Assembly (NCBI RefSeq): GCF_004403065.1
Contig: NZ_SOHA01000035.1
Coordinates: 1 to 64,000 of the forward strand
Length of the DNA stretch: 64,000 nt
Origin: Cryobacterium cryoconiti
Lineage (GTDB): Bacteria; Actinomycetota; Actinomycetes; Actinomycetales; Microbacteriaceae
Direction: 5' to 3'
Shown here in pieces: positions 25,127 through 35,350 of the stretch (position 1 is its first letter; every line of letters starts with the position of its first letter). The notes beneath the pieces were generated by a model, which searched no databases, was not told the DNA's origin, and was given only the letters and a program-made list of their open reading frames with translations. Position numbers and translations under genes: made by a program.

Positions 25127-28100
25127 GTGACCCTTCAGGGCTTAATTGCCACACTTTCGCGCGCCTCCACATTCGACAACGCACTCGCCTTCGCGAACCG
25201 CGACGTCGACTTCTCCCTCGCCGAAGGGCTGCGCGCTCCGCTGCTCGCCGCACTGCTCGAGCGTCGCCGCGAGCTGGGCAAGGCCCCGGCCCTGCTTCTG
25301 ATCACCGCCACCGGTCGGGAATCGGAGTCGCTGCACGAGAACCTCAACTCCTTCACCGACCACGCCGAAATCATCGACTTCCCCGCCTGGGAGACTCTGC
25401 CGCATGAGCGCCTCAGCCCCAGCGCCGAAATCGTCGGCAAACGCCTCTACGCCCTGCGACGGATGCGTGAGTGGGAGGAGAGCGCCCCCGCGGCCAGGCG
25501 TCCCCTGATCGTGATCGCCTCCGTGCGCGCCGCGCTGCAGCCCGTGGCCGACAACCTCACCGACTACGAGCCGATCGACCTGGTCGCCGGCCAGCGCGGC
25601 CACGACCTCTCGGCCATCGCCCGTCAGCTCGTCGACGTGGCTTACGCCCGCGTGGACATGGTCACCCGTCGCGGTGAGTTCGCCGTGCGCGGTGGCATCC
25701 TCGACGTCTTCCCGTCGATCGCCCCGCACCCCTTCCGGGTCGAATTCTTCGGTGACGAGGTCGAGCAGATCCGTGCGTTCTCAGTCGCCGACCAGCGTTC
25801 CTTCCCCGACCCGGTCGATTCGGTCAGCCTGCCGCCGAGCCGCGAGCTGCTGCTGAGCCCTGCCGTGCGACAGCGCGCCCGCGAGATGCAGCACGAGTTC
25901 CCGAGCCTGTCCGGCCTGCTGGCCAAGATCGCCGAGGGCATCCCGGTCGAGGGCATGGAGAGCCTGGCGCCCGCCCTCGTCGACCGGCTCGTGCCGATCA
26001 CGCACTACCTGCCCGCAGAGGCGGCCGTCGCCGTGATCTCACCCGAACGCGTCGCCTCGCGGGCGATCAGCCTGGCTGAGACGAACCGGGAATTCCTCGG
26101 TGCTGCGTGGAGCGCCGCGACCGCGGGTGCCGAGGCCCCGATCGACCTGGAATCCGGCGACTTCCTCACCCTCGGGCGGCTGCGGGACGCCGTGCAGTTC
26201 AGTGCGCCCGGCGCCCCGTCGTCCGCACATGTGTGGTGGACCCTGAGCTCCTTCCAGGCGGCGCCGACGGATGCCCCGGTGCTGCCCGAGCACCGGGAGA
26301 TCGATGACCTGCTCACCGTCCGGGTCGAGGGCGACGCTGTTCCGAGCTTCCAGGGCAGTGTCGAGGGAGCCGTCGGCCATCTGGCCGAGCGGATGAAGGC
26401 AGGCTGGACCGTCGGCATCGTTGCCCAGGGTGCCGGGCTGGTCGAACGCGCCGCCGACGTTCTGGCCGAGCGGGAGCTCCCCGCCCGGATCGTCACGGAA
26501 TGGCCCAGCGCACCGGAACCCGGCATCGCGTACCTGCTGCAGGCATCCGTCGACCACGGTTTCGAAATACCGGAGACGAAACTCTCCCTCGTCAGCGAGT
26601 CCGAGTTCTACGGCCGCACGGTCGGTTACGACGCGCGCCAGGTGAAGAAGCTGGCCAGCCGTCGCAAAAACGTCGTCGACCCGCTGCAGCTGAAGGCCGG
26701 CGACCACGTTGTGCACCAGACGCACGGCATCGGCCGGTTCATCGAGCTGACCCAGCGCGAGGTCTCCAGCGGCGGTCGCAACCCGGTCAAGACCAAGCGA
26801 GAGTACCTCGTTCTCGAGTACGCGCCGTCCAAGCGCGGGCACCCGGGAGACAAGCTGTTCGTGCCCACCGACCAGCTCGACCTGGTCAGCCGGTACGTCG
26901 GCGGCGAGGCTCCGGCGCTGAGCAAGATGGGCGGCAGCGACTGGTCGGCCGCGAAGACCAAGGCGCGTCGCGCGGTGCGCGACATCGCCGTTGAACTCGT
27001 CAAGCTCTACTCCGCACGGATGGCCAGCAAGGGCCACGCTTTCGGGCCGGACACCCCCTGGCAGCGCGAGCTGGAGGAGGCGTTCCCGTTCGCGGAGACC
27101 CCCGACCAGCTCACCACCATCGACGAGGTCAAGGCCGACATGGAGCGGCCCATCCCGATGGACCGGCTGCTCTCCGGCGACGTCGGCTTCGGCAAGACCG
27201 AGGTGGCTGTGCGGGCCGCGTTCAAGGCCATCCAGGACGGCAAGCAGGTCGTCATGCTCGTGCCGACCACCCTGCTCGTGCGCCAGCATATGGAGACGTT
27301 CCAGGAGCGCTTCGCCGGGTTCCCGGTGCACCTGCGCGCGCTCAGCCGGTTCCAGACCGAGAAGGAGTCCCGTGAGACCATCGCCGGGATGCTGGACGGC
27401 ACCGTCGACCTGGTGATCGGCACGCACCGCCTCCTGTCGGACTCCATCGTCTTCAAGGACCTGGGCCTGGTGATCATCGACGAGGAGCAGCGCTTCGGCG
27501 TGGAGCACAAGGACGCCCTGAAGAAGCTCAAGACCAATGTGGACATCCTCGCGATGAGCGCCACACCCATCCCACGCACGCTGGAGATGGCGGTCACCGG
27601 CATCCGGGAGATGTCCACGCTGGCGACCCCGCCGGAAGACCGGCACCCGATCCTCACCTTCGTCGGGCCGTACTCCGACCGCCAGGTGGCCGCGGCGATC
27701 CGGCGGGAGCTGTTGCGCGAGGGGCAGATCTTCCTCGTGCACAACCGGGTGTCCAGCATCAACCGGGTGGCCGCCGCGCTCGCCGAGCTCGTGCCCGAGG
27801 CGCGCATCGCGGTGGCGCACGGCCAGCTGCCCGAGGCTCAGCTCGAGCAGGTCGTCGTGGACTTCTGGGAGCGCAAGTTCGACGTTCTCGTCTCCACCAC
27901 GATCATCGAGACCGGCCTGGACATCGCCAACGCGAATACGATCATCATCGACCGGGCCGACAAGTTCGGCCTCAGCCAGCTGCACCAGCTGCGCGGGCGG
28001 GTCGGCCGCGGCCGCGAACGCGCCTACGCCTACTTCCTCTACGACGAGAACAAGCCCCTGACCGAGATCGCGCACGACCGTCTGGCCACGATCGCGGCGA

Positions 28101-28753
28101 ACAACGAGCTCGGCGCCGGCATGCAGGTCGCGCTGAAAGACCTCGAGATCCGTGGCGCGGGCAACCTGCTCGGCGGCGAACAGGCCGGCCACATCGCCGG
28201 GGTCGGTTTCGACCTCTACCTCCGCATGATCGGTGAGGCCGTCAGCACATTCCGTGGCGACGTCGCCGAGGGGCAGACCGAGCTGCGGCTGGAACTGCCC
28301 GTCGATGCGCACATCCCCGAGGACTACGTGGACAGCGAGCGGCTGCGCCTCGAGGCCTACCAGAAGCTCTCCGCGGCCAGTTCGCCCACGGCCGCGAAGG
28401 ACCAGATCGACCTGGTGCTCGAGGAGCTCACCGACCGGTACGGCGAACCGCCGCAGCCCGTGCAGAACCTGGTGCTGGTGTCGCGGCTGCGCTGGCTGGC
28501 CCAGCAGGCCGGACTGGGCGAGGTCGTGGCCATGGGACCGAACCTGCGGGTGGCCCCGGCCGACCTCGCCGACTCGATGCAGGTGCGTCTGCAGCGCATG
28601 TACCCCGGCTCGCGCTACTTCACCCAGAACGGCTCGTTGACGGTGCCCATGCCGCGTGTCAACGGGGAACCGCTCGGGGATGCCGCACTGATCGCGTGGG
28701 CCGGCACCCTGCTCGACGCGATCTTCCCGCGTCCGGTCGCGGCTGTCGCCTAG
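25127..28753 (+). CDS. mfd: Transcription-repair coupling factor
   Basis: A 1208-residue translocase that removes stalled RNA polymerase and recruits UvrA. It has an N-terminal UvrB-homology module, an RNAP-interaction domain starting near GDHVVHQTHGIGRF (~540), RecG-like helicase motors with Walker A SGDVGFGKTE (~683-692) and DEEQ box (~784), and a C-terminal TRCF domain. GTG 25127 is preferred to an upstream in-frame start because of the TACACT hexamer. Codon 6 is the rare leucine codon TTA. Confidence 0.95.
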   Translation: MTLQGLIATLSRASTFDNALAFANRDVDFSLAEGLRAPLLAALLERRRELGKAPALLLITATGRESESLHENLNSFTDHAEIIDFPAWETLPHERLSPSAEIVGKRLYALRRMREWEESAPAARRPLIVIASVRAALQPVADNLTDYEPIDLVAGQRGHDLSAIARQLVDVAYARVDMVTRRGEFAVRGGILDVFPSIAPHPFRVEFFGDEVEQIRAFSVADQRSFPDPVDSVSLPPSRELLLSPAVRQRAREMQHEFPSLSGLLAKIAEGIPVEGMESLAPALVDRLVPITHYLPAEAAVAVISPERVASRAISLAETNREFLGAAWSAATAGAEAPIDLESGDFLTLGRLRDAVQFSAPGAPSSAHVWWTLSSFQAAPTDAPVLPEHREIDDLLTVRVEGDAVPSFQGSVEGAVGHLAERMKAGWTVGIVAQGAGLVERAADVLAERELPARIVTEWPSAPEPGIAYLLQASVDHGFEIPETKLSLVSESEFYGRTVGYDARQVKKLASRRKNVVDPLQLKAGDHVVHQTHGIGRFIELTQREVSSGGRNPVKTKREYLVLEYAPSKRGHPGDKLFVPTDQLDLVSRYVGGEAPALSKMGGSDWSAAKTKARRAVRDIAVELVKLYSARMASKGHAFGPDTPWQRELEEAFPFAETPDQLTTIDEVKADMERPIPMDRLLSGDVGFGKTEVAVRAAFKAIQDGKQVVMLVPTTLLVRQHMETFQERFAGFPVHLRALSRFQTEKESRETIAGMLDGTVDLVIGTHRLLSDSIVFKDLGLVIIDEEQRFGVEHKDALKKLKTNVDILAMSATPIPRTLEMAVTGIREMSTLATPPEDRHPILTFVGPYSDRQVAAAIRRELLREGQIFLVHNRVSSINRVAAALAELVPEARIAVAHGQLPEAQLEQVVVDFWERKFDVLVSTTIIETGLDIANANTIIIDRADKFGLSQLHQLRGRVGRGRERAYAYFLYDENKPLTEIAHDRLATIAANNELGAGMQVALKDLEIRGAGNLLGGEQAGHIAGVGFDLYLRMIGEAVSTFRGDVAEGQTELRLELPVDAHIPEDYVDSERLRLEAYQKLSAASSPTAAKDQIDLVLEELTDRYGEPPQPVQNLVLVSRLRWLAQQAGLGEVVAMGPNLRVAPADLADSMQVRLQRMYPGSRYFTQNGSLTVPMPRVNGEPLGDAALIAWAGTLLDAIFPRPVAAVA

Positions 28754-28757
28754 CCCG

Positions 28758-28775
28758 TCACCGTCCCGTCGGTGA
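28758..28775 (+). terminator. Small hairpin after mfd
   Basis: TCACCG-TCCCGT-CGGTGA, perfect 6-bp arms, 4 bp past the mfd stop. There is no U-tract; terminator function is uncertain. Confidence 0.3.
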
Positions 28776-28801
28776 TCTCCGGGCCGACGATCGGGGGCGA
28801 T

Positions 28802-28807
28802 TAGAGT
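28802..28807 (+). promoter_or_regulatory. Predicted -10 of mazG (leaderless)
   Basis: TAGAGT ends 6 nt before the GTG at 28814. Confidence 0.5.
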
Positions 28808-28813
28808 TATCCG

Positions 28814-29533
28814 GTGACCTCTTCAGACATCCCCACCCGCCCGGCGTCCGCCTCCAGTCTCGACGAACTCGTGCGCGTGGTGGCCTTGCTCCGTGCCCCG
28901 GGCGGATGCCCATGGGATGCCGAGCAGACCCACGAGTCGCTGGTGCAGTACCTGACCGAGGAGACGCACGAACTGATCGAAGCCATCGAGTCGGGCAGCC
29001 GTGACGAGTTGCTCGAGGAGCTCGGCGACGTGCTCTACCAGGTGGTCTTCCACGCCGACCTCGCGGCGCACACCGCGGGCGAGGACTTCGACATCCACGA
29101 TGTCGCCGCGCACATGACCGCAAAAATGGTGGGGCGGCATCCGCATGTCTTCGGCGACGTGAACCTGGAAACCGCCGACGACGTGGCCCGTGCCTGGGAC
29201 GACTTCAAGGCCGCGGAGAAACCCTCCCGCACGAGCGTGCTCGACGGTATCCCGCAGGGAATGCCGGCGCTCGCCCTCGCCGACAAGGTGCTCGGCCGGG
29301 CCCAGAAGATCGGGCTGCTCGGAACCGAGGCCGCGTTCCCGCTCCCGATCGAGAGTGAGGACCAGCTCGGCCCGCTGCTGCTGGCGATCGTGTCCGCGGC
29401 CAAAAGCCAGGGCCTCGACTCGGAGCGTGCGCTGCGCACGGCACTTCGCGGGCTGCAGGACGAGATCCGCGAGGCCGAGTCGACGGATGCCGTCGACGTG
29501 GCCGACGCCGGCATCATCGGCCTGCCCGGCTGA
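28814..29533 (+). CDS. mazG: MazG family nucleoside triphosphate pyrophosphohydrolase
   Basis: A 239-residue all-alpha NTP pyrophosphatase that clears non-canonical or excess NTPs. The MazG core reads RAPGGCPWDAEQTHESL, EETHELIEAI and ELLEELGDVLYQVVFHA, which contain the Mg-binding ExxE...ExxD acidic residues. It follows mfd in the same order as Rv1020-Rv1021. A family B palindrome lies 15 bp after its stop. Confidence 0.92.
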   Translation: MTSSDIPTRPASASSLDELVRVVALLRAPGGCPWDAEQTHESLVQYLTEETHELIEAIESGSRDELLEELGDVLYQVVFHADLAAHTAGEDFDIHDVAAHMTAKMVGRHPHVFGDVNLETADDVARAWDDFKAAEKPSRTSVLDGIPQGMPALALADKVLGRAQKIGLLGTEAAFPLPIESEDQLGPLLLAIVSAAKSQGLDSERALRTALRGLQDEIREAESTDAVDVADAGIIGLPG

Positions 29534-29548
29534 CCCCGTCGCGGCCGC

Positions 29549-29611
29549 GACTGTTGCTGTAACGGACAACCGTTGCCGGTGTGCCGGCAACAGTTGTCCG
29601 CTTCGGCAACG
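29549..29611. repeat. Family B palindromic repeat, copy B4
   Basis: CGGACAACCGTTGCCGG and CCGGCAACAGTTGTCCG form the inner stem with one mismatch and a TGTG tip. The outer arms (TTGCTGTAA / TTCGGCAA) are partly decayed. It lies between mazG and ferritin on the same strand. Confidence 0.85.
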
Positions 29612-29664
29612 TTTAGAGGCGGCGGACGGCCTCCGGCGCGGTGGTGCCCGCCGGGCAGAGGCGG

Positions 29665-29670
29665 TACCGT
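29665..29670 (+). promoter_or_regulatory. Predicted -10 of the ferritin gene (leaderless)
   Basis: TACCGT ends 6 nt before the ATG at 29677; no ribosome site is present. Confidence 0.5.
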
Positions 29671-29676
29671 CAGACC

Positions 29677-30210
29677 ATGAGCCAGACATCCTTCAACGAC
29701 CTTCTGTCCGCCCAGATCGGCAACGAATTCGCTGCGTCTCAGCAGTACATCGCCATCGCCGTCTGGTTCGACAACCAAGCTCTGCCGCGACTTGCCGCCC
29801 ACTTCTACGCGCAGTCGATCGAAGAGCGCAACCACGCCATGATGCTCGTGCAGTACCGCCTGGACCGCGACCTGGGCGTCGAAATCCCCGGAATCCCGGC
29901 CGTGCGCAACGACTTCACCCTCGCGGTCGAGCCCATCGCGTTGGCACTCGCCCAGGAGAAGCAGGTCACCGCGCAGATCGAGGCCATGTTCCGTGCCGCC
30001 CGCACCGACGGAGATGCTCTCGGCGAGCAGGCGATGCTCTGGTTCCTCAAGGAACAGGTGGAGGAAGTGGCGTCCATGTCCACTCTCCTGACCATCGCCC
30101 AGCGGGCCGGGGACAACCTCTTCGACATCGAGAACTACATCGCACGGGAGACCGTGGCCGGAGGCCCCGTCGACTCCGACGCCCCGGGAGCGGCGGGCGG
30201 CGCGCTCTGA
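29677..30210 (+). CDS. Non-heme ferritin
   Basis: A 177-residue four-helix iron-storage protein. Ferroxidase ligands are recognisable in IGNEFAAS (Glu), IEERNHAMM (Glu, His), EKQVTAQIEA (Glu) and KEQVEEV (Glu/Gln). No heme-ligand methionine typical of bacterioferritin was seen. The tail is Gly/Ala-rich. It is related to mycobacterial BfrB-type ferritin. The start at 29677 rather than 29641 is set by the TACCGT hexamer and the conserved helix A beginning. Confidence 0.93.
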   Translation: MSQTSFNDLLSAQIGNEFAASQQYIAIAVWFDNQALPRLAAHFYAQSIEERNHAMMLVQYRLDRDLGVEIPGIPAVRNDFTLAVEPIALALAQEKQVTAQIEAMFRAARTDGDALGEQAMLWFLKEQVEEVASMSTLLTIAQRAGDNLFDIENYIARETVAGGPVDSDAPGAAGGAL

Positions 30211-30258
30211 GCCGATCGGGCAGAGCCGGCCCCGACCAGACGACCGGGTCCGAACTGG

Positions 30259-30264
30259 CACAAT
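30259..30264 (+). promoter_or_regulatory. Predicted -10 of hisS
   Basis: CACAAT ends 7 nt before the hisS ATG. The spacer TGGGGCT has no good ribosome-site match. Confidence 0.35.
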
Positions 30265-30271
30265 TGGGGCT

Positions 30272-31528
30272 ATGGCAACACCTGTGACCCCTCCCCGCGG
30301 TATGCGCGACTTCCTCCCCGCCGACAAAGCCACCAGGGAGCACGCGCTGGCCGTGATCCGGCGCAGCTTCGCGGCGCACGGCTTCGACGAGATCGAGACC
30401 CCCGTCATGGAGGATGCCGCCCGGCTGCACTCGGGGCTCGGTGGCGACAACGAGAAGCTCGCCTTCGCCGTGATGAAGCGTGGCCTCAAGCCGGCGGATG
30501 CCGCGGCCGCCGCCGAGTCCGGCGACCTGCTTGCGCTGGCCGACCTGGGGCTCCGGTTCGACCTCACCGTGCCGCTGGCCCGCTTCTACGCCACCCACCG
30601 TGCGGAGCTGCCCACGGTGTTCCGCTCCATCCAGATCGCACCGGTCTGGCGGGCGGAGCGCCCGCAGAAAGGGCGGTACCGCCAGTTCGTGCAGTGCGAC
30701 ATCGACATCATCGGCGAGTCCGGGCTGCTCGCCGAGATCGAGCTGATCACCGCGACCGCCGCCGCGCTCGACGCCCTCGGCCTGACCGGGTGCTCGATCC
30801 GGATCAACGACCGGCGCATCCTGACCGCCCTGCTGGCGCACTGGCAGGTGGCACCCGAGCTGAACGAACGGGCGCTGATCGTGATCGACAAGCTCGACAA
30901 GATCGGCGTCGAGGGGGTCGTCAGCGAGCTCGGCGGCCTGGGCATCCCCACCGACGGTGTCGCCGAGACCCTGACCCTGATCGCCGACGTCGGCTGGAAC
31001 GCGGCCGAACCGACCCCTCCGGTCTGGCTCGACGGCGACGCCTACGCCGATCTGCTCGCCCTCCGTGCCGCGCTGCCCGGGGTGCGGCTCGTGTTCGACC
31101 CGACCCTCGTGCGCGGAATGGGCTACTACACGGGCACCATCTTCGAGATCAGCCACCCGGACCTCGGCTATTCCCTCGGCGGCGGAGGCCGGTACGACGG
31201 CATGATCGGACGGTTCCTCGGCACCGACGTGCCGGCCTGCGGGTTCTCGATCGGTTTCGAACGCATCGTCGACCTGCTGGGGGCGGATGCCGCATCCGCC
31301 GAGAACGCCGTCGTGCTCGTGTACGACAAGGGAACAGACCCCGCCCGGCTCGTGGCGCTGAAGCGAACACTGGTCGAACAGGGTCTCCGGGTGCGCCTCG
31401 AACAGCGCACCAAGAACGTCAAGGCACTGCTGGAACGCGCGGCCGGAGCGGGATACGGGCGCTACGCCTTCGTCGGACCCGGCACCCCCGGCGCGGCCGA
31501 CCTCGAGTTCCGTTCCCTCGGCGGCTGA
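30272..31528 (+). CDS. hisS: Histidyl-tRNA synthetase
   Basis: A 418-residue class II synthetase. Motif 1 region: PPRGMRDFLPADK. Motif 2: IAPVWRAERPQKGRYRQFVQCD. The histidine-specific LVRGMGYYTG and motif 3 GGGGRYDGMI are present, followed by the C-terminal anticodon-binding domain. It sits between ferritin and eno. It is not in this position in M. tuberculosis. Confidence 0.95.
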   Translation: MATPVTPPRGMRDFLPADKATREHALAVIRRSFAAHGFDEIETPVMEDAARLHSGLGGDNEKLAFAVMKRGLKPADAAAAAESGDLLALADLGLRFDLTVPLARFYATHRAELPTVFRSIQIAPVWRAERPQKGRYRQFVQCDIDIIGESGLLAEIELITATAAALDALGLTGCSIRINDRRILTALLAHWQVAPELNERALIVIDKLDKIGVEGVVSELGGLGIPTDGVAETLTLIADVGWNAAEPTPPVWLDGDAYADLLALRAALPGVRLVFDPTLVRGMGYYTGTIFEISHPDLGYSLGGGGRYDGMIGRFLGTDVPACGFSIGFERIVDLLGADAASAENAVVLVYDKGTDPARLVALKRTLVEQGLRVRLEQRTKNVKALLERAAGAGYGRYAFVGPGTPGAADLEFRSLGG

Positions 31529-31538
31529 GCCCAGTCGC

Positions 31539-31544
31539 TAGACT
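31539..31544 (+). promoter_or_regulatory. Predicted -10 of eno
   Basis: TAGACT, with transcription expected near 31551. It gives an ~80-nt unusually AT-rich leader ending in AGGAG before the GTG. Confidence 0.45.
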
Positions 31545-31609
31545 GTTATGGGATTGGAATACGGTGCTGTCTTCCTCGATTCCCCAGACCAACACTCAAC
31601 AATTAATAA

Positions 31610-32914
<1,305 letters not shown>

Positions 32915-32921
32915 TTCGACG

Positions 32922-32973
32922 GGAGCCCTCGAGGCGCGGGTTACGGCCCACGCCTCGAGGGCTCCATTTTTTT
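32922..32973 (+). terminator. Strong rho-independent terminator of eno
   Basis: Perfect 15-bp arms, GGAGCCCTCGAGGCG and its complement, enclose a 14-nt loop. They are followed by ATTTTTTT. It is the best intrinsic terminator in the window. Confidence 0.95.
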
Positions 32974-32980
32974 GTCCTTT

Positions 32981-33012
32981 TGCGGTTAGGGTTCCTTTGC
33001 GGGGCAACCGCA
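32981..33012. promoter_or_regulatory. Inverted repeat spanning the predicted ftsB promoter
   Basis: TGCGGTT (32981-32987) and AACCGCA (33006-33012) flank the TAGGGT hexamer (32987-32992) and the expected transcription start near 33000. A dimeric repressor site or a 5'-end hairpin are both possible. Confidence 0.35.
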
Positions 33013-33037
33013 ACATTGATGCGGGAAGGGAGCGGCT

Positions 33038-33514
33038 GTGGCCAGGAAAAGTGCCGACCGTGCACCTGTCGCGCTGCCCGACACCGAGACGCCCGCCGCC
33101 CGGTGGCTGAGGGGTCTGCGCCTGTCGGGCTTCTCCCTGGTGATGATGGGTCTGCTGATCATGGCTGTCGTCATCCTTGCTCCGGGCATCCGCACCTATG
33201 TGGACCAGCGCCAGCAGATCGACCGGCTCACAGCTGCTGTGGAGGCCCAGCAGGGGGCCGTGGAAGAGCTCAAAAGCGAGCGCGAGCGCTGGAACGACCG
33301 CACCTACGTCACCACCCAGGCCCGGGACCGGTTATCGTACGTGCTGCCCGGCGACGTGAGCTTCCTCGTCATCAACGACCTCGCGCTGCCGGTGACCGGC
33401 GGCGCTGCCGCTCCGGTCGCCACCCCCACCATCCAAACCACCAACGTCGATTGGCTGTCTTCCATGTTCGCCTCCGTAATGACGGCCGGTCTGGCTCCCG
33501 AGGCCGCGAAATGA
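33038..33514 (+). CDS. ftsB: Septum formation initiator FtsB/DivIC
   Basis: A 158-residue single-pass membrane protein of the divisome. There is a cytoplasmic N-terminus, a transmembrane helix (GFSLVMMGLLIMAVVIL, ~31-47), a coiled coil (~55-88, QQIDRLTAAVEAQQGAVEE) and a short extracytoplasmic tail. The place after eno matches Rv1024. The GTG has GGAAGGGAG upstream. Codon 99 is the rare TTA. It overlaps the DUF501 gene as ATGA. Confidence 0.9.
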   Translation: MARKSADRAPVALPDTETPAARWLRGLRLSGFSLVMMGLLIMAVVILAPGIRTYVDQRQQIDRLTAAVEAQQGAVEELKSERERWNDRTYVTTQARDRLSYVLPGDVSFLVINDLALPVTGGAAAPVATPTIQTTNVDWLSSMFASVMTAGLAPEAAK

Positions 33515-34032
33515 CCCGGCCCCCCTTCGCGTCGGTCACCGAGTCCGACATCAAGACCGTGTCCGCCCAGCTGGGCCGCCCGGCCCGCAACGTCGTGGGC
33601 ATTGCCGGGCGCTGTGTGTGCGGCGCCCCGACGGTGGTGGCCACGGCGCCCCGCCTGGCCGACGGAACCCCGTTCCCCACCCTGTACTACCTGACCCACC
33701 CGGCGGCCACCGCGGCACTCTCGTTCCTCGAAGCCACCCAGGTGATGAACGAGTACAACCAGCTTCTCGCCGAGGACGACGATGTGCGCGCCCGCTACCG
33801 CCGAGCTCACGAGAGCTTCCTGGCCGACCGCGAGACCCTGGGCACGGTGCCGGAGATCGCCGGCATCTCCTCCGGCGGCATGCCCGAACGTGTGAAGTGC
33901 CTGCACGCGCTTGCCGCCCACTCCCTGGCCGCAGGTCCCGGCGTGAACCCGATCGGAGACCTCGCCCTCGCCCGCGCGGCCTGGACCCCCACCGTCTGCG
34001 AGTGCCTCGACTACACCGCGGCCGACGAGTGA
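33511..34032 (+). CDS. DUF501 family protein
   Basis: A 173-residue protein of unknown function, conserved after ftsB in actinobacteria (Rv1025). Conserved Cys/His pairs are visible: GRCVCGAP, RVKCLHALAAH and CECLDY, which suggest a metal site. NPIGD and the VKCLHALAAHSLA helix are family hallmarks. It starts at ATG overlapping the ftsB stop and ends overlapping the protease GTG (GTGA), so the three genes form one translationally coupled unit. Confidence 0.9.
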   Translation: MTRPPFASVTESDIKTVSAQLGRPARNVVGIAGRCVCGAPTVVATAPRLADGTPFPTLYYLTHPAATAALSFLEATQVMNEYNQLLAEDDDVRARYRRAHESFLADRETLGTVPEIAGISSGGMPERVKCLHALAAHSLAAGPGVNPIGDLALARAAWTPTVCECLDYTAADE

Positions 34033-35312
34033 CCTTCTCCGCCTGGCGTCGAACCGGTGGGGGCATTGCCGTGGCCCTGGCGGTGGCGCTGGGCTCGGCA
34101 TCCGTCGCCCCGGCTGCTCCCGCCTTCGCGGCGAACACGCAGGTGCGGGACCTGGAGTACTGGCTGAATGATTACGGATTCACCCAGGCCTGGAACACGA
34201 CCCGCGGGGCAGGGGTGACGGTCGCCGTGATCGACACGGGCGTCGACGCGAGCGTGCCCGAGCTCACCGGCGCGGTCATCGGGGGCACGGATGTCTCCGG
34301 GCTCGGCTCGGCTGACGGGCAGACGCCTGTCGGTGAGGGCAGTGAGCACGGCACCCTGGTGGCCTCACTTCTGGCCGGCCGCGGCACGGGGGAGGGATCC
34401 GGTGTCCTGGGTGTGGCCCCGGAGGCGTCCATCCTGGCCGTCTCGGTGGCCTTCGGAAGCAGCGACGCCAGCCTCAGCAACGACGAGCAGATCGCCGAGG
34501 GCATTCGCTGGGCCGTTGACAACGGCGCCGACGTGATCAACATGTCCCTCACCCGCAATACTCTGGACTGGCCGTCGAGCTGGGACGACGCCTTCCTGTA
34601 CGCCTTCGAGAACGACGTCGTCGTCGTTGCCGCCGCGGGCAACCGGGGCAGCGGAACGACCGAGGTGGGTGCCCCGGCCACGATCCCCGGCGTCCTGACC
34701 GTCGCCGGCGTCGACCGCACCAAGGGTGCCAGCTTCGACGCGTCCTCTCAGGGCATCACGATCTCCGTGGCGGCACCCAGCGAACAGCTCGTCGGTGTGG
34801 TTCCCGGTGGAGGCTACGTGCAGTGGAATGGCACGAGTGCGGCCGCACCCATTGTGTCGGGTCTCGTCGCGCTTGTGCGCGCCGCCTATCCCCGGCTTGA
34901 CGCGGCCGAGGTGATGAACCGGGTGATCGCGACGGCCGACCCCAATGGACGCGAGGTGCCCAGCCCCATCTACGGCAACGGCCTGATCGACGCGGCGGCG
35001 GCGGTCACTGCTCTCGTTCCGGCGTCCACCAGTCCGGAACCGGCGGCCCTGCTGGAGGAATGGATCCGGGTGCACCGGCGCGCGGACACCGAACTCGCAC
35101 CGACCCCGGACACCTCGACGCAGGTTCCGGTGGCCGTGCAGAACGACCCGGAGCGGCCGCTGCCGAGCGTGGCCGCAGCGTGGTTGCCCACCCCGCTCAC
35201 CCTGACCTATGTCAGCGTGCCGCTCATGGTGCTGATCGGGTTTGGTACTCTAGTAACGCTGTTCGGCATCGGGGCCACTCGGCACATCAAGCGAATACGA
35301 TCAAAACGGTAA
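34029..35312 (+). CDS. Membrane-anchored subtilisin-like (S8) serine protease, mycosin-like
   Basis: A 427-residue exported protease. A signal peptide ends around APAFA (residue 34). The catalytic triad is Asp69 (AVIDTGVD), His107 (SEHGTLVAS) and Ser270 (NGTSAAAP), with AAAGN as the oxyanion region. A Pro/Thr-rich linker and a C-terminal transmembrane helix (VSVPLMVLIGFGTLVTLFG) with a basic tail follow. This layout matches mycosins of type VII secretion, but no ESX gene is in the window. The GTG overlaps the DUF501 stop. Confidence 0.88.
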   Translation: MTFSAWRRTGGGIAVALAVALGSASVAPAAPAFAANTQVRDLEYWLNDYGFTQAWNTTRGAGVTVAVIDTGVDASVPELTGAVIGGTDVSGLGSADGQTPVGEGSEHGTLVASLLAGRGTGEGSGVLGVAPEASILAVSVAFGSSDASLSNDEQIAEGIRWAVDNGADVINMSLTRNTLDWPSSWDDAFLYAFENDVVVVAAAGNRGSGTTEVGAPATIPGVLTVAGVDRTKGASFDASSQGITISVAAPSEQLVGVVPGGGYVQWNGTSAAAPIVSGLVALVRAAYPRLDAAEVMNRVIATADPNGREVPSPIYGNGLIDAAAAVTALVPASTSPEPAALLEEWIRVHRRADTELAPTPDTSTQVPVAVQNDPERPLPSVAAAWLPTPLTLTYVSVPLMVLIGFGTLVTLFGIGATRHIKRIRSKR

Positions 35313-35350
35313 GTTTTCGCGAATCCAAATCTTGTAGGAGGACTTCCCTA

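Noticed and set aside
26039-28312. 757-codon open frame antisense to mfd
   Set aside because: High-GC shadow frame with biased composition (Asp/Gly/Arg/Leu-rich), no recognisable domain, and fully covered by the clear Mfd coding sequence.
34029-35312. Evidence of a type VII secretion locus
   Set aside because: No EccB/C/D/E, WXG100 or FHA gene in the window; the protease alone is not sufficient.
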